Made by a program: the position numbers and the translations under genes. Below, piece after piece: positions 42,833 to 51,235 of a DNA stretch of 64,000 nt (the first letter of the stretch is position 1; every line of letters begins with the position of its first letter). The notes under the pieces are model-generated. The model was not told the origin of the DNA. It did not search any database and saw only the letters and a list, made by a program, of their open reading frames with translations. This DNA is from UBA987 sp002292105. GTDB lineage: Bacteria > Bacteroidota > Bacteroidia > NS11-12g > UBA9320. The stretch spans positions 2,914,001-2,978,000 of the forward strand of contig OX044357.1 of NCBI GenBank assembly GCA_943846675.1, in the 5' to 3' direction.

Positions 42833-43430
42833 TACCCTGTGCATTTTGGCTTTTTTGGTTGGATGTAAACAAAGCTCTTCAACCAAAACCGATCGTGTGA
42901 TTCTGCCTGAGCCAGACATCAAGATTCGATTGCATGGCCAAAAATCACATATCGATTCAAATAGAATGAGCAGCTTATTTAAGGCAAAGGTTTACGCCAA
43001 AGAACCCTCTACTAAAACGCCTATAGAAGTAGTTGATTTACAATGGCCAAACGCTGTTGATGAGGTATATAACGTGTGGTATAATCAGAATAACAACATT
43101 GTGTGTATAGGGGCATACCCATACAGTCAAACTGGTGATTGGGACTTGGGTTTCACACACTATTTTGACACCTCGGGTGCAACATTTGCCTTTGAAAGAA
43201 ACACCTCTTTTTATAATAGCTTGTGTACAGACGATTTGGCTATCGAGCAAATTGTAACCTACTATGCCCACGACAAACTGATTGATTCAACCTATGTCTT
43301 GAAAGATGTTAAAGGAAATGACTTAGATAGTGATTCGTGTGAATTTCCATATGACTTTCCTTATCGGATCTATACCAACGTATCCGATGTTTTGATGGCA
43401 GTTGGGATTGAAGAATCAAACAAGCGTTAA
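42819..43430 (+). CDS. Hypothetical lipoprotein
   Basis: A 203-residue lipoprotein. The ATG at 42819 (MRFINTLCILAFLVGC) gives a signal peptide with Cys16 in a lipobox; a TTG at 42813 would add two residues. The mature part is not recognised. It contains beta-type segments (WYNQNNNIVCIGAYPYSQTGDWDLGFTHYF) similar in style to the preceding gene, suggesting the two act together. It is convergent with comEC, 5 bp between stops. Confidence 0.65.
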   Translation: MRFINTLCILAFLVGCKQSSSTKTDRVILPEPDIKIRLHGQKSHIDSNRMSSLFKAKVYAKEPSTKTPIEVVDLQWPNAVDEVYNVWYNQNNNIVCIGAYPYSQTGDWDLGFTHYFDTSGATFAFERNTSFYNSLCTDDLAIEQIVTYYAHDKLIDSTYVLKDVKGNDLDSDSCEFPYDFPYRIYTNVSDVLMAVGIEESNKR

Positions 43431-44851
43431 GTCTTTTACCTTGGAAGGTAAACCGATTGAAACAACGTACTTCTTTCGGCAGAGCGCGGTGACCTTTCGT
43501 TAGCCCATCGCGAATCGTTGGATACATGGAAGGTATCTTGCCTTATTGAAAAGGCATTAACCATTGACTGATTATCGCTGCGTGGCATCGCTAAATCAGA
43601 TACCCCTTTAAAGCTTAAATACGGTTTACAATGAAACGCCCATTTCTTGCTCGTCATGTTTTCATTTGACAATAGATAGGATGTTTGTCCATTCCGAAGT
43701 ATGACGCATTTTGCATTTTTGATATCAAATCGAATGACTTCTGTTGATGTTACATTTTGATACCTCCGAATACCTTGGTTTCCAATAAGTCCTAAACATA
43801 AAAGACCCATTACGACAAGTGCCTGTATGGATTTCTTTAACATGTATGCACCCAGGCTCCATATTATTCCAAACAAAAGGCAGAGTTCTATGGAAGTAAT
43901 CGAAACATTATTGATTAGGGCTAGTGGTATACTCTGAATCAATTCTGTGACCCGAAGGACGAACCACAAGTAAATTTCAAGCGTTTTGGTGATTATATCA
44001 ACTACTATTGGTAGCTTATGGCAGATAAATAAAGAGATACTTGCATAAACAAGAATCGTCACAACAGGTATCACCAATAGGTTTGAAACCAAAAACAGCC
44101 ATGGAAATTGACCGAAGTAAAATAACCCAAGTGGCAGAGTAGCTAATTGTGCCGACAGCGAAACTGCCAATAGGTCCGCTAATTTGCCCAACACATAGTT
44201 TTCCGTAGTCACGACATTTCTAATGGGTTTTTGAAGTACTACGATGCCTAACACTGCAAGAAAAGAAAACTGAAAACCAACATTAAATAAGTTTAAAGGG
44301 TTAATGCTTAGCAATACAAATCCAGCGAAACACAAACTATTGTAGGTGCTTGAAACACGGTTTAATTCCAAACCAATAGACAAAACTGAAAACATAAAAC
44401 ACGCCCGGCAAACAGAAGGACTTAGCCCTGAGACTAGGGCAAAACTCCAAACAATCAAAAGTCCAAGAATGGTTCTGAGAAGTTTTAGTTTTCTTAGAAA
44501 CAGAAAATTCAATAGGTGACTGGTCAGTAGATATACGATGCCGACATGCAGACCGCTAACAGCAAGAACATGCATTGTTCCGGTGTCTGTAAATGTTTGT
44601 TTTAATTCTAGATCTAAGCCAGATTTGTCGCCTAAAACAAGGGCATGAAGGATGGCGATATGTTGTGCATCGTGTAGCTGTTGTGCAATAACATGTTTAC
44701 ACTTCTCTCTGATTTTATATCCATAAGTAAGTAATGGATTTCCGCGGTTACCGACTATGGCCCAGCGATTCGTTGAAACAAAACTTTGAAACTGAATATT
44801 TCTGTTTTGCATGTAAGACTGATAGTCAAATTCTTTAAGGTTTTTTGGTGC

Positions 44852-44854
44852 TTA
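44852..44854 (-). other. In-frame TAA stop within comEC
   Basis: Read on the minus strand the sequence is CCT ATT TAA GCA CCA AAA AAC. The flanking residues HPI and APKNLKEFDY are both family-like and in the same frame, so only this codon interrupts them. An AAA to TAA change would explain it. Confidence 0.85.
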
Positions 44855-45202
44855 AATAGGATGTAACGCGAGTTCCGTTAATATTTGATCACCGTATTGA
44901 GGGGCTTGTTCTCCTATCTCCAAATAGATCAACGCACGACCTTGTACTTTTTTGCCGTTTTGCTGAATTGCTTTTACGTATGTTTTATAAAACTTACCAC
45001 CATAGTCAGGCTGCTGCGTAACTTGAAAAAGCACCTTGGTGTTGCCGCCTTGCGATAAATAATTTGGGTGGTTAAAATGGTAGTAGTAATGAGTTGCTGC
45101 ATAACCAACCAATAGAATGATAACATGGGCAACTATACCCAGGTGTTTATTGAATCTGTATTTTAGTCGTGTCTGGAGAAACAGCACACAGAAGATATAT
45201 CC

Positions 45203-45212
45203 AAAAAAAAAA
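45203..45212 (-). other. Homopolymer frameshift site in comEC
   Basis: Ten consecutive A on the plus strand (T on the coding strand). The upstream frame needs 8 or 11 T to continue in the downstream ComEC frame; with 10 it runs into a stop at about codon 57. It could be a sequencing error, a true mutation, or a slippage site. Confidence 0.75.
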
Positions 45213-45356
45213 TCGCAGACACCCACAAAATAGAAACATGCCACACTCCGGATAACCGGTAGATGCAAATCCCTAAAATGTAAGGAATGATGAGTCGCAC
45301 GAAAGGTGCGTCCCGCAAGAAATTATTTGGCATTTAATTTGGTTTACTGTCCCGAC

Positions 45357-46103
45357 TTAAGCATATCGTCGGTAAAGTAGAATTCTTAATTCATCCACCA
45401 AGAAGTCATCCTCCTCCCAACCATGTTGAGCCATTAAAGTCCCTTCTAGGTGATTCATGGCGTCATCAAAGTTTGCCAGACTGTCTAAGGTTTTGATTGC
45501 CTCATTGTAGACCTCAGGATTATTGCCAAAAAGTTCATTTTGCATCTCATACCTCTTGCTAATACTGATGCCCTTTTTAATGCTGTCTAGTTTGGTATTT
45601 TTAAGTCGCGCATAAACGTCATTGGCAACGACTGGAGGTTTGGCTTTTTTACTTTGAGGCTTTGGTTTGGCTTTTTCTTTTGGCGCCTCTTCCACTACTT
45701 TCTCAACCACAGGAGGTTCAACTTCAATCACTGGTTCCTCTTTTTCCAATTCGACTTCCGCAATCGGTTCTGGCTCAGGAATAGGTTCCGGTTCGGGAAT
45801 AACCTCTGGCTCTGGTTCTGGTTCTGGTATTGGATCATCAACAACAACTGGTTCAACTTTCTTTGGTCTTGGCTTTGGTTTGGATTTAATAACAACCGGT
45901 TCAGGTGCAGGCGTCGCCACTTTTTGTTCCGATGGCTGACTAATCTGCAATTGATCGTGAAGCTTGTATAACTGAACAATATAGCTTCTCATTAACTCCA
46001 AATCCAGTTGGAAGTCAGCATCATTCAAAAACATCCTATTGTTATTGATTTCTATCAATTTAAGGATGTTTCCTATTTCGTCATGTATCTCCTCTCGTGT
46101 CAT
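45357..46103 (-). CDS. Hypothetical protein with Pro/Glu-rich linker, upstream of comEC
   Basis: A 248-residue cytoplasmic protein. A helical N-terminus (REEIHDEIGNILKLIEINNNRMFLNDADFQLDLELMRSYIVQLYKLHDQL) is followed by a long, low-complexity linker (about 65-165) of Pro-Glu-Pro repeats, then a helical C-terminal domain (NDVYARLKNTKLDSIKKGISISKRYEMQNELFGNNPEVYNEAIKTLDSLANFDDAMNHLEGT). The C-terminal part is conserved in Bacteroidota, but I know no function. It lies 23 bp upstream of comEC. An exact TATTTTTG lies 19 nt before the ATG. Confidence 0.7.
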   Translation of the reverse strand: MTREEIHDEIGNILKLIEINNNRMFLNDADFQLDLELMRSYIVQLYKLHDQLQISQPSEQKVATPAPEPVVIKSKPKPRPKKVEPVVVDDPIPEPEPEPEVIPEPEPIPEPEPIAEVELEKEEPVIEVEPPVVEKVVEEAPKEKAKPKPQSKKAKPPVVANDVYARLKNTKLDSIKKGISISKRYEMQNELFGNNPEVYNEAIKTLDSLANFDDAMNHLEGTLMAQHGWEEDDFLVDELRILLYRRYA

Positions 46104-46122
46104 GTTACCACCTTATAATTAG

Positions 46123-46130
46123 CAAAAATA
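46123..46130 (-). promoter_or_regulatory. Bacteroidota -7 element TATTTTTG
   Basis: Exact TAnnTTTG on the minus strand, with 19 nt to the ATG at 46103. It probably drives the unit leading into comEC. No -33 TTTG. Confidence 0.5.
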
Positions 46131-46219
46131 GACTTATTTGACTCTGCGTATAGATAACGTTATTCACGTCAATTAAATTTTAGAACAGTGGAATTGACAC
46201 AAAACTATTGAGAAGACAT

Positions 46220-46227
46220 TACATTTG
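46220..46227 (+). promoter_or_regulatory. Bacteroidota -7 element TACATTTG before tdk
   Basis: Exact TAnnTTTG with 22 nt to the tdk ATG at 46250. An ATTG is found near the -33 region (46193-46196), 23 nt upstream rather than the usual 19. Confidence 0.5.
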
Positions 46228-46249
46228 CTAGAAAGCAAAAAACGTCGTC

Positions 46250-46843
46250 ATGTTTGTTGAACCACGGATTGAAAAAGGATGGATAGAGGTCATTTGTGGA
46301 TCGATGTTTTCAGGTAAAACAGAAGAACTTATACGCAGAATTAATCGTGCTAAAATTGCCCATCAGAAGGTGGTTATCTTCAAACCTCAAATCGACGTCA
46401 GATACCATGAGCGAAAAGTGGTATCTCATAACGACACCCAAATTGATTCCATACCGGTTGCTAAATCAAAAGATATACTAGATCATATTGGCAATGCGGA
46501 AGTTGTTGGTATAGACGAAGCGCAATTTTTTGACATGAACTTACCAGAAGTTTGTAACCTATTGGCAGAAAAAAAGGTAAGAGTCATTCTAGCTGGGCTT
46601 GATATGGATTTTAAGGGAATTCCATTTGGCCCAATGCCCTTGTTGTTGTCAATGGCAGAGTATGTGACCAAAGTGCATGCGATTTGTATGCAATGCGGTG
46701 GTGTAGCCGGATATACGTTCAAAAGAATTCACAACGAACAAACAGTTGAATTGGGTGAAAAAGACTTGTACGAAGCAAGATGCAGAACCTGCTTTAATGA
46801 AGGAATGGCAGTAATCCGCAAACAGATAAAGATGGATTTGTAA
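46250..46843 (+). CDS. tdk: Thymidine kinase
   Basis: A 197-residue type II thymidine kinase phosphorylating thymidine for dTTP salvage in the cytoplasm. It has the P-loop GSMFSGKT (17-24), D89-E90 in VGIDEAQFF, the lasso loop before YTFKRI, and a zinc-binding set C146, C149 (CMQC) with C178, C181 (CRTC). Length and motifs are all usual. It is a single gene, divergent from the comEC-side unit, with a tandem repeat 79 bp after the stop. Confidence 0.96.
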   Translation: MFVEPRIEKGWIEVICGSMFSGKTEELIRRINRAKIAHQKVVIFKPQIDVRYHERKVVSHNDTQIDSIPVAKSKDILDHIGNAEVVGIDEAQFFDMNLPEVCNLLAEKKVRVILAGLDMDFKGIPFGPMPLLLSMAEYVTKVHAICMQCGGVAGYTFKRIHNEQTVELGEKDLYEARCRTCFNEGMAVIRKQIKMDL

Positions 46844-46922
46844 GTTGTGCTTTTAGTATCAAAAGAGCAAAGAAAATAGAACAGAGAGAATAGACTAAAG
46901 ACTGGGTAAACTAAAGTCGAAA

Positions 46923-46970
46923 TTCAATCATTCAATCCTTAAATCCCTCAATCCTTCAATCATACAATCC
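46923..46970. repeat. Six tandem 8-bp units, consensus TTCAATCC
   Basis: The stretch reads as TTCAATCA, TTCAATCC, TTAAATCC, CTCAATCC, TTCAATCA, TACAATCC, with no bases between units, then TTTT. Each differs from TTCAATCC by at most one base. It lies 2 bp before the convergent HerA-like stop and 79 bp after tdk, in an otherwise featureless 129-bp gap. It lacks the dyad symmetry of a terminator. Confidence 0.8.
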
Positions 46971-46972
46971 TT

Positions 46973-48496
46973 TTACTTCAAAATACCCAACAACCCACGT
47001 GTAAACTCACGCATAATCGTTTTGGTCAATGAGTGACTCGCAATCTTTTCGAATGTGGATTTTTCTGGTCTTCGCCTTGATCTTGTTTTTGATTTACGTT
47101 GACTGGATTCACGCTCTTCTTCCTCGGCTTCCTTTTCTTCTAACCGTTCGAGTTTTTCGCTTAATAATTCGTAAGCAGACTCCCTGTCAATGTCTTCGCT
47201 GTATCGTTTCATCAGTTTAGATTTCGCGAGTACGTCTTCTTTTTCATCTTCAGTTATGATATCCATTCGTGAAGAAGGTGCCGTGAGCAAGGTGTGCACC
47301 AAAGGGGTTGGAATGCCTTTTTCGTTTAACACCGTAATAATCGCTTCGCCTATGCCCAATTGAGTAAGGACTTCGTCTGTTTTATAGAAATCAGTAATTG
47401 GATAGTTTTCCGCTGTCAGTTTTATAGCCTTTCTATCTTTAGCCGTAAACGCACGCAACGCATGTTGTATTTTCATACCCAACTGGCTTAACACTTCATC
47501 AGGTACATCGGTAGGGTTTTGTGTAACAAAAAATAACCCTACCCCTTTCGACCTAATTAGTTTTACAATCGTTTCAATCTGGTCTAATAGTGCCTTGCTT
47601 GCCTCGTCAAAAATCAAGTGAGCTTCGTCAATAAACATGACCAATTCAGGCGCATCCTTGTCCCCTTGTTCAGGTAACTTTTCATAAATCTCGGCGAGTA
47701 AGCAAAGCATGAAGGTAGAAAACAACTTAGGCTTTGACTGGATGTCGTCTAATCGCAATACATTGATATAACCCATGCCATTTTTGTTGACACGCATTAA
47801 GTCGTCTACGTCAAAACTGCGCTCACCAAAAAACATTTCTGCACCTTGCTCTTCCACCTCTAACAATTTACGCATGATGGCACCGATAGAGCTAGAACTC
47901 ACATAGCCATAATCCTTCTCGATTTCTTTTTTACCTTCATCCCCAATGTACTGAAGTACTTTTCTAAAATCCTTTATATCTAAAAGTGGAAGTGCGTTGT
48001 CGTCGCAGTATTTGAAACATATACTTACCACGCCACCTTGTGTATCATTTAACCCTAAAATCTTTGATAATAAAACCGGACCAAACTCGCTAATGGTTGC
48101 ACGCATTCGAACACCTTCTTGTTCGCTAATAGTCAGCAATTCAGTAGGGTATGCCCGTGGTACCCAAGGTTGACCAATCATTTCGTGCCGTTCATCAATC
48201 TTTGGATGACCGTTCCCTTTTTGTGTCAATCCACTCAAATCACCTTTAATGTCCATGAGTAAAACCGGCACTCCTTTTTCAGATAATCTTTCTGCTAGAT
48301 TTTGTAGCGTTTTTGTTTTCCCTGTCCCTGTAGCTCCGGCAATTAACCCATGTCTGTTAAATGTTTTTAATGGTGCCTTTACTGGTAGGTTTTGGATGGC
48401 TCCACCGTCTAACATGCTCGTGCCTAATAGCACGCTGTCGCCTTTGAATGTATATCCCTTTTCTATTTCAGCGCGAAACGCTTCGTAATTGCTCAT
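46973..48496 (-). CDS. HerA-like/YjgR (DUF853) ATPase
   Basis: A 507-residue P-loop ATPase of the HerA-FtsK superfamily. Walker A is in GATGTGKTKTLQNLAERL; Walker B ends in LVMFIDEAHLIFDEASKALLDQIE; a sensor-like stretch reads GVGLFFVTQNPTDVPDEVLSQLG. The C-terminus (HSLTKTIMREFTRGLLGILK) is the DUF853 signature, after a charged coiled region (EEKEAEEEERESSQRKSK). The family may move or remodel DNA, but its role in bacteria is poorly defined. No NurA nuclease or defence gene lies nearby. An exact TATTTTTG is 18 nt before the ATG. Confidence 0.9.
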   Translation of the reverse strand: MSNYEAFRAEIEKGYTFKGDSVLLGTSMLDGGAIQNLPVKAPLKTFNRHGLIAGATGTGKTKTLQNLAERLSEKGVPVLLMDIKGDLSGLTQKGNGHPKIDERHEMIGQPWVPRAYPTELLTISEQEGVRMRATISEFGPVLLSKILGLNDTQGGVVSICFKYCDDNALPLLDIKDFRKVLQYIGDEGKKEIEKDYGYVSSSSIGAIMRKLLEVEEQGAEMFFGERSFDVDDLMRVNKNGMGYINVLRLDDIQSKPKLFSTFMLCLLAEIYEKLPEQGDKDAPELVMFIDEAHLIFDEASKALLDQIETIVKLIRSKGVGLFFVTQNPTDVPDEVLSQLGMKIQHALRAFTAKDRKAIKLTAENYPITDFYKTDEVLTQLGIGEAIITVLNEKGIPTPLVHTLLTAPSSRMDIITEDEKEDVLAKSKLMKRYSEDIDRESAYELLSEKLERLEEKEAEEEERESSQRKSKTRSRRRPEKSTFEKIASHSLTKTIMREFTRGLLGILK

Positions 48497-48514
48497 AAAC
48501 TATTATTCAGTACG

Positions 48515-48522
48515 CAAAAATA
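48515..48522 (-). promoter_or_regulatory. Bacteroidota -7 element TATTTTTG before HerA-like gene
   Basis: Exact TAnnTTTG on the minus strand, with 18 nt to the ATG at 48496. No TTTG at the usual -33 spacing. Confidence 0.5.
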
Positions 48523-48581
48523 CGGGTTAAGGCGTAAACGTATTGTGTTGGGCAATTTGAAACCAAACCGGGAAAATCAGT

Positions 48582-49523
48582 TTACTTTCTATTTTTAAAG
48601 ATGAGCCATTTCTTCTTGTATGCGACAATTGTGAAGATAAATATCAAAACAATTGGCCAGATGTAAACCAGGAAAAGCAAGAAGCTTAATATCATATTCC
48701 AACCGGTAAATGCGGCCTTGGCTACCTTACCCCAAAACGTTGGCTTATCCACCAAAGGCGCGTCGTACTCTAACTCTTGATATACATATAGACTAATCGT
48801 ACTCAGAGAAATTCGGTCTTTCAAAAATCTAAGTCTGCCTTCTTTTGATTCGATTTCTTCACGGATGACACGAATTTGGTCTTCGACTGCAAGAATGTCT
48901 GTGATCTTATTCGCTTTGCGCAGTATTTCGATGTATCTCTTTTCGACTTCCTTTTTCGTTTTAATTCGAGTCATTAAGTCATAATACTCTTCCCCAACGT
49001 CTACAGCACTTGTTCTTTTGTAATCCACATGCATAACGCCATCACTGATTGATATGGCCTCAATGAATTGGTCAAAATTTTGGTTAGGAAGTCTTATTTC
49101 AATTGTGTTTGACACCCGCGACACTTCTCGACGCTCGTTCTCATTTGATTTATAGCTGTCAAACTTTCTGATTAAATCCTCAAAAAAATGTTTCTGTTTG
49201 TCGAAGTCTTTTACTTTAACACCAACACTCCCCTTTTTGATGATTTTATCGTTGGTGCGCATCACGGGTTTGTTCGCTTGTTTGACGTCATTGTCTGTAA
49301 ACCGAGCAATTCCATTTTTTAGCTCTACATAGCTCCCTTCTTTTCGATACGTCGATTGAGATTCTTCTGCCTTAAAATCTTCGGTTGCTGCTTCCTCGGC
49401 TTCCGCCTCATAAGCAACATCTGAGGTATTGTAGTCATTGGCAACATCTGATTCGTTACCATAATCGCATGCGACAAACAGCAATAAGCCTGCAGCAAGT
49501 ATTAATAATTTAGGTGTTTTCAT
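48582..49523 (-). CDS. DUF4349 lipoprotein
   Basis: A 313-residue protein with a signal peptide and lipobox LFVAC (Cys19), an acidic linker, and DUF4349 (KIIKKGSVGVKVKDFDKQKHFFEDLIRKFDSYK...IRLPNQNFDQFIEAIS). A coiled coil follows (RIKTKKEVEKRYIEILRKANKITDILAVEDQIRVIREEIESKEGRLRFLKDRIS), and a C-terminal membrane helix lies near 270-300 (AAFTGWNMILSFLLFLVYIWPIVLIFIFTIV). A lipid anchor at one end and a helix at the other suggest it spans the periplasm or holds to the inner membrane. Role unknown. Confidence 0.87.
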   Translation of the reverse strand: MKTPKLLILAAGLLLFVACDYGNESDVANDYNTSDVAYEAEAEEAATEDFKAEESQSTYRKEGSYVELKNGIARFTDNDVKQANKPVMRTNDKIIKKGSVGVKVKDFDKQKHFFEDLIRKFDSYKSNENERREVSRVSNTIEIRLPNQNFDQFIEAISISDGVMHVDYKRTSAVDVGEEYYDLMTRIKTKKEVEKRYIEILRKANKITDILAVEDQIRVIREEIESKEGRLRFLKDRISLSTISLYVYQELEYDAPLVDKPTFWGKVAKAAFTGWNMILSFLLFLVYIWPIVLIFIFTIVAYKKKWLIFKNRK

Positions 49524-49575
49524 GGTTGTTTATATCGGTTTAAGGTATTTGGTAAATCTATTGCGCAGAAAACGG

Positions 49576-50439
49576 TTAATAAACCATGGTTCTGTTCCAA
49601 CACACATCTTCCGAAGTCAATTTATCAGTAACAATTCCTGTTTCAATTAACGTATTAACCACGTTGCTAAGCATCTTTTTTGATATGAATATGTCTTGCT
49701 CCCATTCTGTTTTATTAAACCACATGGTCGCATCATGCAGGCTAAGTCCATAGTTATCTGCAATTGTTTGAGCGGCGCCTTCTTCATTCATAAAATGTCG
49801 GCTCACTTTTCTAATAATCCATAATAGATTCCAAACCATATTTGGGTGTTTGACCAGTAACTCTTGACGCGCGGCAATCATAAAACAAGGCCAAGGCGTT
49901 ACGGTATCACCGATGTGTTTCAACTGTCTTGCATCGACCAAAGGCTTTGTCGTGAACTTTTCCCACAGCAAAACATCCGCTTTTCCAGAATTTAACGCTT
50001 CCACTGCACCGTGGATAGTGCCTACATCTACAAACTGATTGGGTTGTAATGTTATTCCACGATTCTTCGCTTCCACACTGGCCATAAGGTGAGAACCACT
50101 GCCTGGGCGACTTATCGCAAACTTGATGTCAGCAAAGCTGGTTTCGGAATTTACTTCGGAATTTGCCCCAGTATGTATACCCCAAATCAGTGGTGATTTA
50201 ATATACTTTTGGACAATCATTGACGGGTTTCCATTTATGATATCGGTAATTATGCCTTCAGTCAAAACCACGGCTATATCCAACTCACCACTTCTCAGCT
50301 TTTTATTCATCTCGCCAGTCCCGCCTCCGCAATCTGACCATTCAACATCAAGTCCAATATTTGAAAAACTCCCCTCTTCGATAGCCAGTTTCCATGGGTA
50401 GTTAAAATGCTCTGGAACGCCTCCAATCTTAATTTTCAT
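49576..50439 (-). CDS. Orphan substrate-binding protein (NMT1/SsuA-like) without signal peptide
   Basis: A 287-residue periplasmic-binding-protein type II fold. ATG 50439 (MKIKIGGVPEHFNYPWKLAIEEG) gives the typical start; the frame can be extended to a TTG at 50460. It has GLDVEWSDCGGGTGEMNKKLRSGELDIAVVLTEG, the domain-joining RPGSGSHLMASVEAKNRG and ALNSGKADVLLWEKFTTKPLVD. In classical systems such proteins feed ABC importers for taurine, nitrate or thiamine precursors. Here there is no signal peptide and no permease or ATPase nearby, so it may act in the cytoplasm or as an enzyme. Function open. Confidence 0.8.
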   Translation of the reverse strand: MKIKIGGVPEHFNYPWKLAIEEGSFSNIGLDVEWSDCGGGTGEMNKKLRSGELDIAVVLTEGIITDIINGNPSMIVQKYIKSPLIWGIHTGANSEVNSETSFADIKFAISRPGSGSHLMASVEAKNRGITLQPNQFVDVGTIHGAVEALNSGKADVLLWEKFTTKPLVDARQLKHIGDTVTPWPCFMIAARQELLVKHPNMVWNLLWIIRKVSRHFMNEEGAAQTIADNYGLSLHDATMWFNKTEWEQDIFISKKMLSNVVNTLIETGIVTDKLTSEDVCWNRTMVY

Positions 50440-50509
50440 GGTATCTCTTTTAAAAGGCAAGTTACTGAATAATGAGATAAAAAGACGTTGTGCAACATCC
50501 TAGTGCGAT

Positions 50510-50517
50510 TACCTTTG
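50510..50517 (+). promoter_or_regulatory. Promoter: GTTG-N19-TACCTTTG
   Basis: Exact -7 TAnnTTTG at 50510-50517 with a 3-of-4 match to the -33 TTTG (GTTG, 50487-50490) at the exact 19-base spacing. There are 13 nt to the ATG of the BI-1 gene at 50531. This is the best two-part promoter in the window. Confidence 0.6.
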
Positions 50518-50530
50518 AAAAAAATTTTCT

Positions 50531-51235
50531 ATGAACGATTCTAATGAAATACTTGATTATCCAGTTGTCGCTGGCGAAGAACTCCATGAAAGAACAGACT
50601 TCTTCCGACGTACGTATGGCCATGTAGCTGGAGCTTTTTTAGTGTTTTTGGTATTGGAATATATCTTCTTATCTACCCCAGCCATTATAAAACTTGGTCT
50701 TAGCATGTTGTCTGGATACACGTGGCTAATTGTTCTTGGATTATTTATGTTGGTTACAACACAAGCTGAGAAAATCGTTGCGCGCACACAAAATAAAATG
50801 AAGCAATACACCGGCTTTCTTATTTATATAGCGGCACAAGCGTTCATTTTTGTACCCTTAATGTATGTCGCCCTCACCCAACTAGGTCCTAATGTTCTTG
50901 GTCAGGCCTTATTGATTACCATTGGATTGTTTATTGGGTTAACTGCAGTTGTTTTTATCACCAAAAAAGACTTTTCCTTTATGAGAAGCATCATTGTGAT
51001 TGGAGGAATTATTGCCATGTGCTTAATTGTTGCTGGCATCATCTTTGGATTTGATCTTGGTCTTTGGTTTAGTGGTGCTATGGTATTGCTAGCTGGAGGT
51101 TCTATACTGTATCAGACATCAAACATGTTTCATGTATACTCCAAAGATCAATACATACTCGCTTCTTTAGGGCTGTTTGCCTCTTTCATGCTGCTGCTTT
51201 GGTACATCATCAGAATCTTTTTAAGTAGAGACTAG
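50531..51235 (+). CDS. Bax inhibitor-1/YccA family membrane protein
   Basis: A 234-residue protein with seven hydrophobic helices. Typical are RTYGHVAGAFLVFLVLEYIFLS, the central FLIYIAAQAFIFVPLMYVALTQLGPNVLGQALLITIGLFIGLTAVVFITKKDFSFMRSIIVIGGII and a last half with LYQTSNMFHVYSKDQYILASLGLF. The family includes calcium-leak channels (BsYetJ) and FtsH-linked YccA. The gene for FtsH is 6.5 kb away. It stands alone with a good promoter and abuts the convergent kinase stop. Confidence 0.92.
   Translation: MNDSNEILDYPVVAGEELHERTDFFRRTYGHVAGAFLVFLVLEYIFLSTPAIIKLGLSMLSGYTWLIVLGLFMLVTTQAEKIVARTQNKMKQYTGFLIYIAAQAFIFVPLMYVALTQLGPNVLGQALLITIGLFIGLTAVVFITKKDFSFMRSIIVIGGIIAMCLIVAGIIFGFDLGLWFSGAMVLLAGGSILYQTSNMFHVYSKDQYILASLGLFASFMLLLWYIIRIFLSRD

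Larger units (their letters stand above)
43436..45333 (-). pseudogene. comEC: comEC/Rec2 family competence gene with a frameshift and an in-frame stop
   Basis: The full frame would start at ATG 45333 (MPNNFLRDAPFVRLIIPYIL) and encode about 632 residues, normal for Bacteroidota ComEC without the metallo-beta-lactamase tail. Two lesions break it. First, a 10-T tract (45203-45212 on the complementary strand) puts the N-terminal frame one base out of register; one more T restores FFFGYIFCVLFLQ. Second, a TAA at 44852-44854 lies in frame between ELALHPI and APKNLKEFDYQSYMQNRN, where Lys would be a one-base change. Downstream the competence domain is intact (LVLGDKSGLDLELKQTF, MHVLAVSGLHVGIVYLL). 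ComEC normally forms the DNA uptake channel of natural transformation. The gene directly follows the Pro/Glu-rich gene at 45357. The fragments 44852-45268 and 43436-44812 could each be predicted as separate proteins. Confidence 0.85.

Noticed and set aside
43436..44812. The 458-residue frame as a complete short ComEC starting at ATG 44812.
   Set aside because: The codons just upstream (APKNLKEFDYQSY) are typical of ComEC and lie in the same frame, so that Met is internal; the gene is interrupted rather than naturally short.
45654..45971. Plus-strand frames rich in Phe/Trp/Asn or Gly/Ser opposite the Pro/Glu-rich protein.
   Set aside because: They are antisense to the Pro-Glu repeat of the gene at 45357-46103; the low complexity comes from that repeat, not from a silk- or prion-like protein.
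46923..46970. CRISPR array.
   Set aside because: Units are 8 bp with no spacers, and no Cas gene is present.
46973..48496. HerA-NurA or HerA-based defence system.
   Set aside because: The protein has the DUF853/YjgR ending and no nuclease or SIR2/DUF4297 partner beside it, so a defence call is not supported.
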